The notes beneath the pieces were generated by a model. It had not been told where the DNA came from, did no database searches, and worked only from the letters and a program-made list of their open reading frames with translations. DNA of 50,749 bases from Verrucomicrobiaceae bacterium (GTDB taxonomy: Bacteria; Verrucomicrobiota; Verrucomicrobiia; Verrucomicrobiales; Verrucomicrobiaceae): positions 1 through 50,749 of the forward strand of contig JAEUHM010000015.1 of assembly GCA_016795485.1 (NCBI GenBank), given 5' to 3'. A program made the translations under genes and the position numbers. This document shows, piece after piece, positions 18,592 through 27,276 of the stretch (positions are counted from its first letter, which is position 1; the number at the start of each line of letters is the position of its first letter).

Positions 18592-20193
18592 TCACTTGTC
18601 CCACTCCACGATGAATCCAGCACTTGCGTTTTTGCGCTTAGCTGGGTCATCGAACCAAAACAGCCTTCCGCGATGCTTGATGACAATACCAAACGGCCCC
18701 GGCATGGGCTGGCCTGTGGTGGAAGTATAATCAGGATCGCCTACGACCCAGTCCGTGAAGGTGAATGGCTCTCCAGTAACCCATTGGAAAGGCTTACCGG
18801 CTGCAACAGCCGAACCACCCAGCCAAATACTGGAGGAACGCTGACTGTCATCCATCTGCGAACCAAAGGTGGCATAGACCCACTCACACTCTTCTTTGCT
18901 CGTGATGGTGACGAGGTGCCCGCCTATCTCTTCGGCTTTCGCCTTTGCGTCCTCCCATCTGAACTCGCCAGGCACAAACTGATAACGATGTCCGCCAAAA
19001 GTTTGAACAGCGGACGAGAGTGCCTCACGGCTTTTGATGCCATGCTGATCGTCCCACAGCAACTTTCCTCCAACCACCAGCAAAAGCACTGCGGCCACTG
19101 CGAGCGGGAGCCTCCATGCACTGCGGGACGATTTGCTGGTTCCCGTATTCACCAGATCACCGCGCAACCAGCCTTCGAGCGCATCTGCCAGTTCTCCCGC
19201 AGTGGCAAAGCGCGCTGTGGGAGACTTTTCCAAACACTTCATCGCAATCTTGGCTAGAGCACGATGAGGTGTCTGCGGTTCAGGCGCGGGCTTCTCGGCC
19301 ACTTGCTTGATGAGGTCCAGCAAGTCATCTGACTGGAACGGGCGGTGGCCTTCGATGAGTTCATACAGCATCGTTCCAAGGCTGTAGATGTCTGTAGCGG
19401 GCGTAAGTTCCTTTGATCCGCCGCGTGCCTGCTCAGGACTCATGTAGTACGGTGTGCCGATCACCTGCCCCGTGCTCGACTGACTGGATTCGAGACCTAT
19501 TTTCCGCGCCAGCCCGAAGTCCGCGATGTGAGGTTCATCATTTGCATCAATCAAGATGTTCCCTGGCTTCAAGTCGCGGTGCAGCAGGCCCTGACTGTGC
19601 GCGTGCTGCATGGCGCGTGCGATTTTGGCCACGAGCGCCACCGCCTTGCGCGCATCTTGCTGATACTCCGCCATGCGGAACTGCAACGTGCCACCATTGA
19701 CCAGCTTCATGCTGAAATAAGTCTGCCCAGCATGAACACCTACATCGTAGATCGGCACAATGTTAGGGTGATCCAGTGCAGCAGCGGCCTTTGCCTCAGC
19801 GCGCAACCGCTGCGTGCCCTCTTCACCGCTGAGCATCGGACCCTCGCGCAACATCTTCAGCGCGACGATGCGATCCAGCGACATCTGCCGCGCGCGAAAG
19901 ACCACGCCAGTCGCTCCACGCGCGATCTCATCCAGCAGCAGGTAGTCACCGAAGTAGCCCACCTTGTCGCCCACCAAGGGCGTGGAAGATGCCGCATCGT
20001 GGTCAATCAGCGGCTCAAGGAAAGCGTCCTCCTCACCATCTGATTGCAGCATCTGGCGCAACCGCTCCAGCAGAGCCGAGTCCTCACCACATGCCTCATT
20101 GAGAAAATGTTCACGCTCCTCCTTGTCAGTGATTTTTTGGGCAGCCAGAAAGACTTCTTTCTGGCGTGAGATGCTGGAGGAGAGAGAGGACAT
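18592..20193 (-). CDS. Transmembrane Ser/Thr protein kinase with extracellular C-type-lectin domain
   Basis: 533 residues. A short helical N-terminus (~1-75) precedes a Hanks-type kinase domain (~80-340) with a glycine loop (EIARGATGVVF), VAIK-type Lys (IVALKML), HRDLKPGN catalytic loop, DFGLA and the SPEQA end of the activation loop. A single membrane helix (~365-385, LPLAVAAVLLLVVGGKLLW) is followed by a C-type-lectin-like domain (WEDAKAKAEEIGGHLVTI, IWLGG, FQWVTGEPFTFTDW). The kinase faces the cytoplasm and the lectin the periplasm or exterior. It lies 53 nt downstream of an ECF sigma factor and 70 nt upstream of the fibre gene, suggesting signal transduction that controls surface-protein production. 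Ligand and substrates are unknown. Confidence 0.9.
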   Translation of the reverse strand: MSSLSSSISRQKEVFLAAQKITDKEEREHFLNEACGEDSALLERLRQMLQSDGEEDAFLEPLIDHDAASSTPLVGDKVGYFGDYLLLDEIARGATGVVFRARQMSLDRIVALKMLREGPMLSGEEGTQRLRAEAKAAAALDHPNIVPIYDVGVHAGQTYFSMKLVNGGTLQFRMAEYQQDARKAVALVAKIARAMQHAHSQGLLHRDLKPGNILIDANDEPHIADFGLARKIGLESSQSSTGQVIGTPYYMSPEQARGGSKELTPATDIYSLGTMLYELIEGHRPFQSDDLLDLIKQVAEKPAPEPQTPHRALAKIAMKCLEKSPTARFATAGELADALEGWLRGDLVNTGTSKSSRSAWRLPLAVAAVLLLVVGGKLLWDDQHGIKSREALSSAVQTFGGHRYQFVPGEFRWEDAKAKAEEIGGHLVTITSKEECEWVYATFGSQMDDSQRSSSIWLGGSAVAAGKPFQWVTGEPFTFTDWVVGDPDYTSTTGQPMPGPFGIVIKHRGRLFWFDDPAKRKNASAGFIVEWDK

Positions 20194-20246
20194 GGTGTGG
20201 TGCTAACGGGACATCCCCTTTTTAAGTGAGAAAACGGCAAAAAAAG

Positions 20247-20807
20247 TCATGAATCGGCGATCTCTGCCTTCAGCCAAGCCCGCGCAAACTCCCACAAGCG
20301 GTTCAGTTCCCGCTCTGGCACACCCGTCAGGTCCGCGATCTCAGACCACTTCAGCCCAGCGAAATATCGCAAGCTCACCACCTCCGCGATCAGCGGTTCC
20401 TCTGCTGCCAGACGATGCAATGCCTCATCCACCGCCAGCAGTTCTGCTTCCGGCCCTGGTGCCTCGATCTCCACCTCGTCGAACGAGACGTGCGCGTGAT
20501 TGCCACCACGTTTCTGGCGATGCTTGTCACGGATGCGATTAAGCAGGATGCGCCGCATCGCTTGCGCTACCGCACGGAAGAAGTGCCGCCGGTTCTCCCA
20601 TTGCATCTGATCATCTTTGGAGAAACGAAGCCAAGCCTCATGCACCAACGCCGTAGCTGTCAGGGTCTGCAATCCATCACCCGCCACCATGCTGCGTGCC
20701 AGCTTACGAAGATCATCATACACAGCAGGCAACAACTCAGACGATGCCACCCGCAATAACGCATCATCGGCGTCACCACCTGAGGCTTGCTCTAAATCGT
20801 CCACCAT
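20247..20807 (-). CDS. ECF sigma factor (PVC kinase-associated type)
   Basis: 186 residues with sigma regions 2 and 4. The segment ELLPAVYDDLRKLARSMVAG, then TALVHEAWLRF and RRHFFRAVAQAMRRIL, is diagnostic of the ECF group that in Planctomycetes and Verrucomicrobia sits beside Ser/Thr kinases. Region 4 is VSLRYFAGLKWSEIADLTGV. No anti-sigma gene is present; in this group phosphorylation by the kinase is the expected control, which is inference here. The ATG at 20807 was preferred to 20843 because family similarity starts there. First gene of the four-gene minus-strand surface module. Confidence 0.88.
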   Translation of the reverse strand: MVDDLEQASGGDADDALLRVASSELLPAVYDDLRKLARSMVAGDGLQTLTATALVHEAWLRFSKDDQMQWENRRHFFRAVAQAMRRILLNRIRDKHRQKRGGNHAHVSFDEVEIEAPGPEAELLAVDEALHRLAAEEPLIAEVVSLRYFAGLKWSEIADLTGVPERELNRLWEFARAWLKAEIADS

Positions 20808-21258
20808 GAAGCAAAGGGTGCCCGTATCATGCATCAGTGTCAATCCGCACTACCTGCATCATCGAATGAACACCCCCGCCGAGAGGATTAGAAGGCTGAT
20901 AATGACCATGCATAATCGCACCCCTGCAAACGTCACGCTACAAAACGCAGGACAGAGGCCGAGAGACAAAGTGCCTGGGATTTGCTCCCGTTACATCGCC
21001 GCTAACCTCATCTAAGCCCTTGGCGATGAGTTCGCGAATAACTTCGGGGGTTTGGGTAGCAGGTCCGAGCGTGCAGAGGATCTTTGTCCTACGGGTCAAG
21101 GCTACAGTAGGCGCATAACCCGCGCCAAGTGTCCGTGCAACCTTTTACCCTTTCACTCTCCGAACCAAATCATGAGCTGAGCAAACACCAAATCGACCAT
21201 TTCACGCGGATTTCACATCCCGTTCATTATCGTTTCACACTCAGGGCTCAGGGTGGTG
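20808..21258. other. Divergent intergenic region, no gene seen
   Basis: About 450 nt between the ECF sigma gene and the plus-strand secreted-protein gene. I see no convincing coding sequence, tRNA, repeat array or strong hairpin; it presumably holds the two divergent promoters. Confidence 0.6.
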
Positions 21259-22446
21259 ATGATGAGAATACGTATCCTTCCCCTCACTTTAGGCGTCGTT
21301 GGCTTGGCAATAAACGCCCTGGCTCAACGACCGAATAACTCAAACAATGCTTTGTCACACCCGCATGACCTCGGTCAAGGCATGGCGAGCATCTCCCTCA
21401 CGGCTCTCCGTGATCTGTGGGAGAAATCACTGCCCAAATCCGAGTCTAAGCCAGAGCCGAGGCCAGTGCCTCCGCCCGCTGAAGCCTTACTTCAGAAACT
21501 ACATCTCGACCTCAAATCAGGCCCAGAAACATGCTCTGGGACCCTAGAAGTGGATGTCATCCCCCTGCAAGACGGGTGGCATCGGCTCAAACTTGCCCAA
21601 GGCACGCTCTCACTCCGGCCAACTGAGACAAATCCACTGATTGAAGCCGCGCCAGATGGCTACTCACTGCTCACCCAAGCAAATGAGCGAGTCTCTGGGA
21701 AGATTGAGGCTCATGTGCCGCCATTTTTGGAATGGACGCCCGACTCTCCTCTCAAGATCAGCCTTTCACCCGCTGCGAGCCGAAGCATCACAATCACCGG
21801 GCTGCCGCCACATGAAAAATTGCTGGTGAATGGCCGGTCCCTCGAAGTAAGCGACAATGGGACTCTCCGATTGTTGCCCCTACTCGCTGAGGACTGCCTC
21901 ATCGTCACCCGTCTCACCAAACAAGCGCAACCCACGTTCACTTCGCAAGCAGTTGTTACCCAACTCACTTGCCAACAGCGACTTGTCATGGACGGCGGCT
22001 GTCTTACCACCACCCATCTAAGCGTACGCCATCACACAGAGTTTGAGCTTGCCCTTCAACTTCCTCCAGAAGCGGAAGTGCTTCAGTGCCTGGTCGCAGG
22101 GAAGCCATCCAACACAACCACCGAGAAAGGTATCCTCACGCTTCAACTCTCGCTCAGCGCCCGTGAAGCTGATCTCACCAAGATTGAGCTCTCGTGCTTT
22201 TCAAAGCTGTCGCCATTCAGTGGTGGCACAGGCAAAGTCCAACTTCAGACACCCGCGAGTGCTCTTTTCCATGAAAGCTTGGAGTGGAATATCGAACTAC
22301 CTAACGGATTGAAGCTCGCCTCGCTCAACACAAACACTGAGGCTGCCCAGAAAGTGCAAGGTATGGGCCGCATAAGCCTCAAGCGCTCCCTTTGGCGAAA
22401 CGACCCGCCCACTGCTGAGATTTTTTATCAACCAGCAAATCCCTAA
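21259..22446 (+). CDS. Exported hypothetical protein
   Basis: About 395 residues with a signal peptide (IRILPLTLGVVGLAINALAQ). The mature part is beta-rich and hydrophilic, with a Pro-rich stretch near residue 60 (SKPEPRPVPPP). Phrases such as FELALQLPPEAEVLQCLVAG and LEWNIELPNGLKLASL suggest tandem beta-sandwich domains, but I do not recognise a family. The start is one of several clustered codons (GTG 21253 to ATG 21262). It is followed after 36 nt by a CreD-like membrane protein on the same strand. The two may work together at the envelope; function unknown. Confidence 0.6.
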   Translation: MMRIRILPLTLGVVGLAINALAQRPNNSNNALSHPHDLGQGMASISLTALRDLWEKSLPKSESKPEPRPVPPPAEALLQKLHLDLKSGPETCSGTLEVDVIPLQDGWHRLKLAQGTLSLRPTETNPLIEAAPDGYSLLTQANERVSGKIEAHVPPFLEWTPDSPLKISLSPAASRSITITGLPPHEKLLVNGRSLEVSDNGTLRLLPLLAEDCLIVTRLTKQAQPTFTSQAVVTQLTCQQRLVMDGGCLTTTHLSVRHHTEFELALQLPPEAEVLQCLVAGKPSNTTTEKGILTLQLSLSAREADLTKIELSCFSKLSPFSGGTGKVQLQTPASALFHESLEWNIELPNGLKLASLNTNTEAAQKVQGMGRISLKRSLWRNDPPTAEIFYQPANP

Positions 22447-22482
22447 CTCAAACCAAGCTAACAAAAACAAACAAAGAATCTT

Positions 22483-23712
22483 ATGAAAACTAATCCTTGG
22501 TCTATCTCACGTCTCATCATCCTCGTCTTTATCCTCGGCGGCATCTCATTCCTTTGGCTCTTGCTCGGTGGAACCGTGAGCGGTCGCGCTGTGACCGCCT
22601 CCTATGCCCTTGCTGCAAAGGTGGAAGGAAATTGGGGGCCTCCGCTTCAGCACCATCACCCGAGGGCTAGCGTTTCGTCGCTTTCGACTCGCGAGTCCCT
22701 GGACCAGCTGCTCCCGTCCGCATCAGAGATTGGCGTCAGCCTCAACTTTCTTCCTCAGCGCAAAGGACTTATTACCCACCGCACCTTTATTGCCAGCGTG
22801 TCCGGCACCTACACTTGGCGAAACCCACATCCCGTCGACGTGAAGGTTGACACTGAGATCATGATCCCGGGTGACACGACAAGGATCGAACAATTTAAGA
22901 CAACGGTCGAGGACCTGACTCTCGACGAAGCACCATCAGACGGGCGAGTGAACATCTCATTTACCCTTCCAGCACGAGCCGAGAAGAAAATGCTCATTCA
23001 ATACAAAGCCAACGGAAAAGACTCATGGATTTATCGACTGGGTAGTGGCGGTAAAGCACGCAATTTCACGTTAAGACTAGATGCAGACTTCACTGATTTC
23101 AATATTCCTGAAAACACTGAGTCCCCAACTGGAAGAAAGTCGGCAGGCCAGGCTAGCCAATTGACTTGGACTTTTGAGAATGTCACCGGAGTAGAGGCCG
23201 TTGGGCTTGAAGTGCCCGCCTATGTCGATGCCGCAAGGGTTGCGGCACGTATGAGTTTTTTTGGACCGCTATCACTGGGCCTCTTTTTCATAGTGCTCGT
23301 CATCGCCGCCATTCGGATGGGCGTAAACCTTCATCCGATGCACTTTGTGCTCCTCGGGGCAGCTTGTTTTGCCTTCCAGTTGCTATTCGCTTACAGCGTG
23401 GACGTGTTGCCAGTCTTGTTCGCCTTTGCGGTCGCCGCTGCCACCTCGACATGGCTGGTTTGGCTCTATCTAAAGCTCGTGGCAGGCAGTGCTTTTGCGC
23501 GCATCGCCCTTACCAGCATGTTGGCTTACGTGATTCTCTTCAATGCCACTTTTTTCTTTGACGGCTACACTGGACTCACCCTGACAGTGATGGGGGTCAT
23601 CACGCTTGGTCTCATCATGACAGGCACCGCGCGCATCGACTGGAGCAAGGCGATCAGGACAAATCTACCGCCCCCGCTACCAGGGGCGGAGGGAAAAACT
23701 GTCACCGTCTAG
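22483..23712 (+). CDS. CreD-like inner-membrane protein
   Basis: 409 residues. An N-terminal membrane helix (LIILVFILGGISFLWLLLGG) is followed by a ~220-residue periplasmic domain. Five or so membrane helices lie in the C-terminal third (FFGPLSLGLFFIVLVIAAI, then LHPMHFVLLGAACFAFQLL, later helices to ~385) and the end is short and cytoplasmic. This topology, with the HPMHFVLLG stretch, matches the CreD inner-membrane family, which in enterobacteria is the target of CreBC. No creB or creC homologue is in the window, so regulation must differ. Family assignment rests on topology and local similarity. Confidence 0.6.
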   Translation: MKTNPWSISRLIILVFILGGISFLWLLLGGTVSGRAVTASYALAAKVEGNWGPPLQHHHPRASVSSLSTRESLDQLLPSASEIGVSLNFLPQRKGLITHRTFIASVSGTYTWRNPHPVDVKVDTEIMIPGDTTRIEQFKTTVEDLTLDEAPSDGRVNISFTLPARAEKKMLIQYKANGKDSWIYRLGSGGKARNFTLRLDADFTDFNIPENTESPTGRKSAGQASQLTWTFENVTGVEAVGLEVPAYVDAARVAARMSFFGPLSLGLFFIVLVIAAIRMGVNLHPMHFVLLGAACFAFQLLFAYSVDVLPVLFAFAVAAATSTWLVWLYLKLVAGSAFARIALTSMLAYVILFNATFFFDGYTGLTLTVMGVITLGLIMTGTARIDWSKAIRTNLPPPLPGAEGKTVTV

Positions 23713-23728
23713 GTCTTACCGCCAACAT

Positions 23729-23762
23729 CCCCTGCCCTCTTCAACACGGAGAGGGTGTGGGG
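23729..23762. terminator. Hairpin in the convergent gap (possible bidirectional terminator)
   Basis: Perfect inner stem CCCTCT / AGAGGG flanked by CCCC / GGGG, between the CreD-like gene and rsmH, which converge. It lacks a clear T run, so termination is uncertain. Confidence 0.4.
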
Positions 23763-23802
23763 CTGAGGATTGTAACCGAAGCGATGGCCTTATCACTGCT
23801 TT

Positions 23803-24867
23803 CTAACCGTCATTCGATCCCGCTCCGGCTCTAACACCCCACCTGAGTTTGGCTGAAGTTGACCGTGGATTTAGCCTTTGCTCCTCGGGACTGGCGCGAA
23901 TCACTTCGTCATTTACTTTGGAAAAGATTCCCCCGCGCTGGCCTTCCCGGAAGAAGTGTTTTACCCTCCTGTCTTCGCCCGAATGGAAAGTTAGTATCGC
24001 CACACGTCCACCAGGGCGCACACACCCAGGAAGTTGTCTCAACAGTGAATCGAGGACCGTGAACTCTTCATTGACCTCAATCCTCACCGCTTGAAAAACC
24101 CTTTGGACCGAAAGGTCTCTTTCTTCTTCTGGCATCCTCGCCCCCAAAGATGCACGGACCGCACTCGCCAATGCCTTTGTGGTTGGGTAATCTTTGCCCG
24201 CCAAAGCTTCTGACAACGCGGCTGCACGCGGTTCATCTGAGTTCTGCTGGAGAGCAATGGCGAGCTTGGTGGGACTGATCCGGCCAAGATAGTCCCGTGC
24301 CGAAATACCTCTTTGAGGATTCATTCGCATGTCCAGTGGACCATCTTGTTTGAAGCTAAAGCCGCGCACTGGGTTGTCGATCTGCATTGAGGATAAACCC
24401 AAGTCGGCAAGGATTACGTCCGCCCCATCCTCCCACCCCAACTCGTCCAGAGCTCGCCGCAACCCCGCAAAGTTCATCCGCCGAACGACTAAAGAGTCCT
24501 CCGGGTAACCCTGAGAACGTAAACGTGCTTCCGCCCGAGCGCTTTCGATGGGATCCTGATCCAATGCTAGCAACACGCCACCGGGTTGAATCGCACGCAA
24601 CAGTGCGATTGAGTGCCCCCCGTGGCCCAAAGTGCAGTCTACTGCATGCTGGCCGGGTTCGGGGACAAGGACATCGAGAATCTCCGACACCATGATTGGC
24701 AGATGCTGCCCGGCCGGAGTCTTCCCTGAAGCGATAACCTTGGCTACGGTCTCTGGATGCGCGGCGGCATTGTGCTCTTTGTATTTTTCTTCATAACGAC
24801 GTGGGTTTTTCCCGGAATACCGGACACGTCTCTTGTGGTGATTTGGGGCTGGTTCAGGCTCGGTCAC
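23803..24867 (-). CDS. rsmH: 16S rRNA (cytosine-1402 N4) methyltransferase
   Basis: 354 residues. The SAM-dependent methyltransferase motifs are clear: DCTLGHGGHS (motif I), ALDQDPIE, ADLGLSSMQID and RGFSFKQDGPLDMRM, then VLTFHSGEDR-type AILTFHSGEDRRVK. The enzyme makes m4C1402 in the ribosomal P site. The ~50-residue charged N-terminus (RRVRYSGKNPRRYEEKYKEH) before the canonical start is longer than in E. coli and may be lineage-specific. No mraZ, ftsL or ftsI genes flank it, so it is outside the usual dcw cluster position. Confidence 0.93.
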   Translation of the reverse strand: MTEPEPAPNHHKRRVRYSGKNPRRYEEKYKEHNAAAHPETVAKVIASGKTPAGQHLPIMVSEILDVLVPEPGQHAVDCTLGHGGHSIALLRAIQPGGVLLALDQDPIESARAEARLRSQGYPEDSLVVRRMNFAGLRRALDELGWEDGADVILADLGLSSMQIDNPVRGFSFKQDGPLDMRMNPQRGISARDYLGRISPTKLAIALQQNSDEPRAAALSEALAGKDYPTTKALASAVRASLGARMPEEERDLSVQRVFQAVRIEVNEEFTVLDSLLRQLPGCVRPGGRVAILTFHSGEDRRVKHFFREGQRGGIFSKVNDEVIRASPEEQRLNPRSTSAKLRWGVRAGAGSNDG

Positions 24868-25112
24868 TATGGATGGAACTGGACTAAGTACGTTCTACCG
24901 CACCGCTACGAGATCAGATAGCTTCTCGCAAACGATCACTTGGGGCGAGTTTCTGTAGCCTGCAAGCCTCCACCCATGCGCATTCCATGCCACCTCGGCT
25001 AGCTCCACTCAGGAAAATGCCGAAGCCCATTCCCGGCAGCTTTTCATATCAAGAAAGCCCTTGCTCAAAGCGCCTTAGCGGGGCTTACTAGCGGCCCACT
25101 TTTCCCTTCATC

Positions 25113-26837
25113 ATGCTCGAGTTTTTCCGCCGCCACCGCGGGCCGTTCCTCATCGGCCTCACCGTTCTCGTTATCCTCGCCTTCGGGGTCTGGGGCGCCT
25201 ACACTGGCTCCGGTAGCAATCGCAATGATCCCTACGCTCAGGCAGAAAGCACAGCACTTACCGTCTACGGAGTGGATTACACGCAGGCGGATGTAGCTAG
25301 GCTAGCACGCTCCATGCAACTCGCCCAAAGTCTTGGGCTTTGGATGCTGCCATATGAAATAGCCGAACTAGCACGCCGTACAGACTCCCTCGGGGGCGGC
25401 GGGATGTACAAGGACTATGTTGCCAACACCATCATCCTCCGTGAGCAGGCTCTCAAGCATGGAGTCGCTGCTTCTGAAGAGGATATTCGCGTCGAGTTCG
25501 AAAAACTTCAGCCCATGCAGAAGAATGGCGTCTTTGATCCCGCTGCTGCTGCCACCTACCTTGATAACCTACGTGGATCCGGATTCACCGCTGAAGACGT
25601 TCAGCAACTTGTAAAGGACAAGATCGCCCTTGATCGACTCAAAGAAATCGTCGGTGGGAACTATGTGGCATCTCCACTGGAGGTCGACAAGGCTTACGCC
25701 TCCCAAAAGCAAACACTGCGTGCCAGCACCATCAAGTTTGCTCTGGAAGAGTTCAAAAAGAAAATCCAAATCAAAGACGACGAGATCAAAAAATACTACG
25801 ACGAGAAAAAGGACACCTTCAAGACCGCGGAGAAGCGGACAGGGCAGTATGTCCACTTCGTCAAACCAGTCAGCAGCCCAGACCTTGCGCTTGAAGACAA
25901 CGCCAAGATCGCAAAAGACTGGGAACAGGCCGTTGGCGACTTCTACAAAGAGTTCGAAAAGCCTGATGCAGACCTCCCCAAGCTCGTTGAATCAACCAAC
26001 ATCAAATTGGCAGCGATCAATAAGGCGGCAGATGAAATGAAAGCCAAGGAAGCCAAGCGCAAGGCGGACGAGGAGAAAAAGAAGGCTGAAGCAGACAAAA
26101 AGGCTGATCCAAAGGCCCCAGAAAAGAAGCCCGAAGAGAAAAAGCCTGATGCCAAGCCCGTCGTCGAGCTCGCAAAGGTTGAGGTCGTAAATGCCCTCGA
26201 GCGCGAAAACGCTCCTGAACCGCTCAAGTCTGAGCCTCAGATTCTCGCAGAGATTTTCCGCACCACGCTTGCAGTTGGTAAGCCAAGTGACCCCGTTGAG
26301 TCATCAAAAGGCTACGCCTTTGCGAAGGTAACCAAGATCGACGAACCCAAACAACAGGAGCAAAAAGAGGTCTCCGAAAAGATCAAAACCACATTGGTTG
26401 AGCAGAAAGCCAAAGAGGAACTCGCAAAAGCCGTTAAAGACGCGCGCAAGGCGATTGAAGAAGGTCTCAAGGCCAAGAAAAAGCTAGCAGAGATCGCCAA
26501 GGAAAAGTCTTGGAAAGTAGAAGATGTACCTGAGTTCAGCCCATCCACCCCTCCAACCGGTAATCCCGATGGTCAAAAGATCGTAGACGCGGCAGGTAAG
26601 ACCGCTGTCAATGAAGTAGCTGATCCAGTCCTCACCGACAGTGGAGACCAACTTTTGGTCATTGTTACTGGAAAAGAGGTGCGCAAATCTGACTCATCCA
26701 CCGCCGAGAAAGACGGCCAGAGAGCCACCTACACAAACCGTGGCCAGGACGCGATCTTCAAGGCGTGGTTCAAGGGCTTGAGCGACGAAGCGAAAGTGGA
26801 TTCCCACATCGCCGAGACCGCTGCGGCAGGAGCATAA
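25113..26837 (+). CDS. Membrane-anchored SurA/PpiD-like peptidyl-prolyl isomerase
   Basis: 574 residues with one N-terminal membrane helix (residues ~11-31, RGPFLIGLTVLVILAFGVWG) and a large periplasmic part. Residues ~45-230 resemble the SurA N-terminal chaperone domain (YVANTIILREQALKHGVAASE). A charged Lys/Glu/Ala/Pro stretch (~305-355) interrupts the following region, and a parvulin-like segment may follow (LAEIAKEKSWKVEDVPEF). PpiD-type proteins help outer-membrane and secreted proteins fold after Sec export. Parvulin catalytic residues could not be confirmed by eye. A short TPR gene follows after 11 nt. Confidence 0.8.
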   Translation: MLEFFRRHRGPFLIGLTVLVILAFGVWGAYTGSGSNRNDPYAQAESTALTVYGVDYTQADVARLARSMQLAQSLGLWMLPYEIAELARRTDSLGGGGMYKDYVANTIILREQALKHGVAASEEDIRVEFEKLQPMQKNGVFDPAAAATYLDNLRGSGFTAEDVQQLVKDKIALDRLKEIVGGNYVASPLEVDKAYASQKQTLRASTIKFALEEFKKKIQIKDDEIKKYYDEKKDTFKTAEKRTGQYVHFVKPVSSPDLALEDNAKIAKDWEQAVGDFYKEFEKPDADLPKLVESTNIKLAAINKAADEMKAKEAKRKADEEKKKAEADKKADPKAPEKKPEEKKPDAKPVVELAKVEVVNALERENAPEPLKSEPQILAEIFRTTLAVGKPSDPVESSKGYAFAKVTKIDEPKQQEQKEVSEKIKTTLVEQKAKEELAKAVKDARKAIEEGLKAKKKLAEIAKEKSWKVEDVPEFSPSTPPTGNPDGQKIVDAAGKTAVNEVADPVLTDSGDQLLVIVTGKEVRKSDSSTAEKDGQRATYTNRGQDAIFKAWFKGLSDEAKVDSHIAETAAAGA

Positions 26838-26848
26838 GCAAAATCAAG

Positions 26849-27184
26849 ATGGGGGAGATCGACGATCTTCTAGACGAAGCGAGTGGCCACGTCGCTCTCG
26901 GCGAGTTGGAGGAAGCCATTCTCCTATATCGTAAAGCCACAGCACTGGATCCAAGCCACTTCGACGCTTGGCACTCGCTTGGAATGGCCCTCTTGAAAAC
27001 AGGAGCAACTCAAGAAGCCATCGGTGCCAGCTTGATGGCCACCACCATCAGACCCAACGATCTCTTAGCCTGGACCGCCCTGTCCCAAGCCTACGTCAAA
27101 GCCGGAAAAATAGCCGAAGCCGAAGACGCAAAGGGCAAAGCCCGCATCCTATCCCTAGGCGGCAAAGTCGCCCGCGATATCTGA
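26849..27184 (+). CDS. Small TPR-repeat protein
   Basis: 111 residues. Two to three tetratricopeptide repeats are visible: ALGELEEAILLYRKATALDP, AWHSLGMALLKTGATQEAI and AWTALSQAYVKAGKIAEAE. There is no signal peptide. It starts 11 nt after the PpiD-like gene and is probably cotranscribed; a scaffold role is the only inference possible. The ATG at 26849 is where TPR-like sequence begins; an upstream in-frame start would overlap the preceding gene. Confidence 0.85.
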   Translation: MGEIDDLLDEASGHVALGELEEAILLYRKATALDPSHFDAWHSLGMALLKTGATQEAIGASLMATTIRPNDLLAWTALSQAYVKAGKIAEAEDAKGKARILSLGGKVARDI

Positions 27185-27276
27185 TCTGCTTCTGGACCTT
27201 AATGTCCGCCGCTTGATTCACTAGCCAGCGGACCGAGCAAGTAAGACAACTTCAGTGTAGTTGGACCACCTGATTC

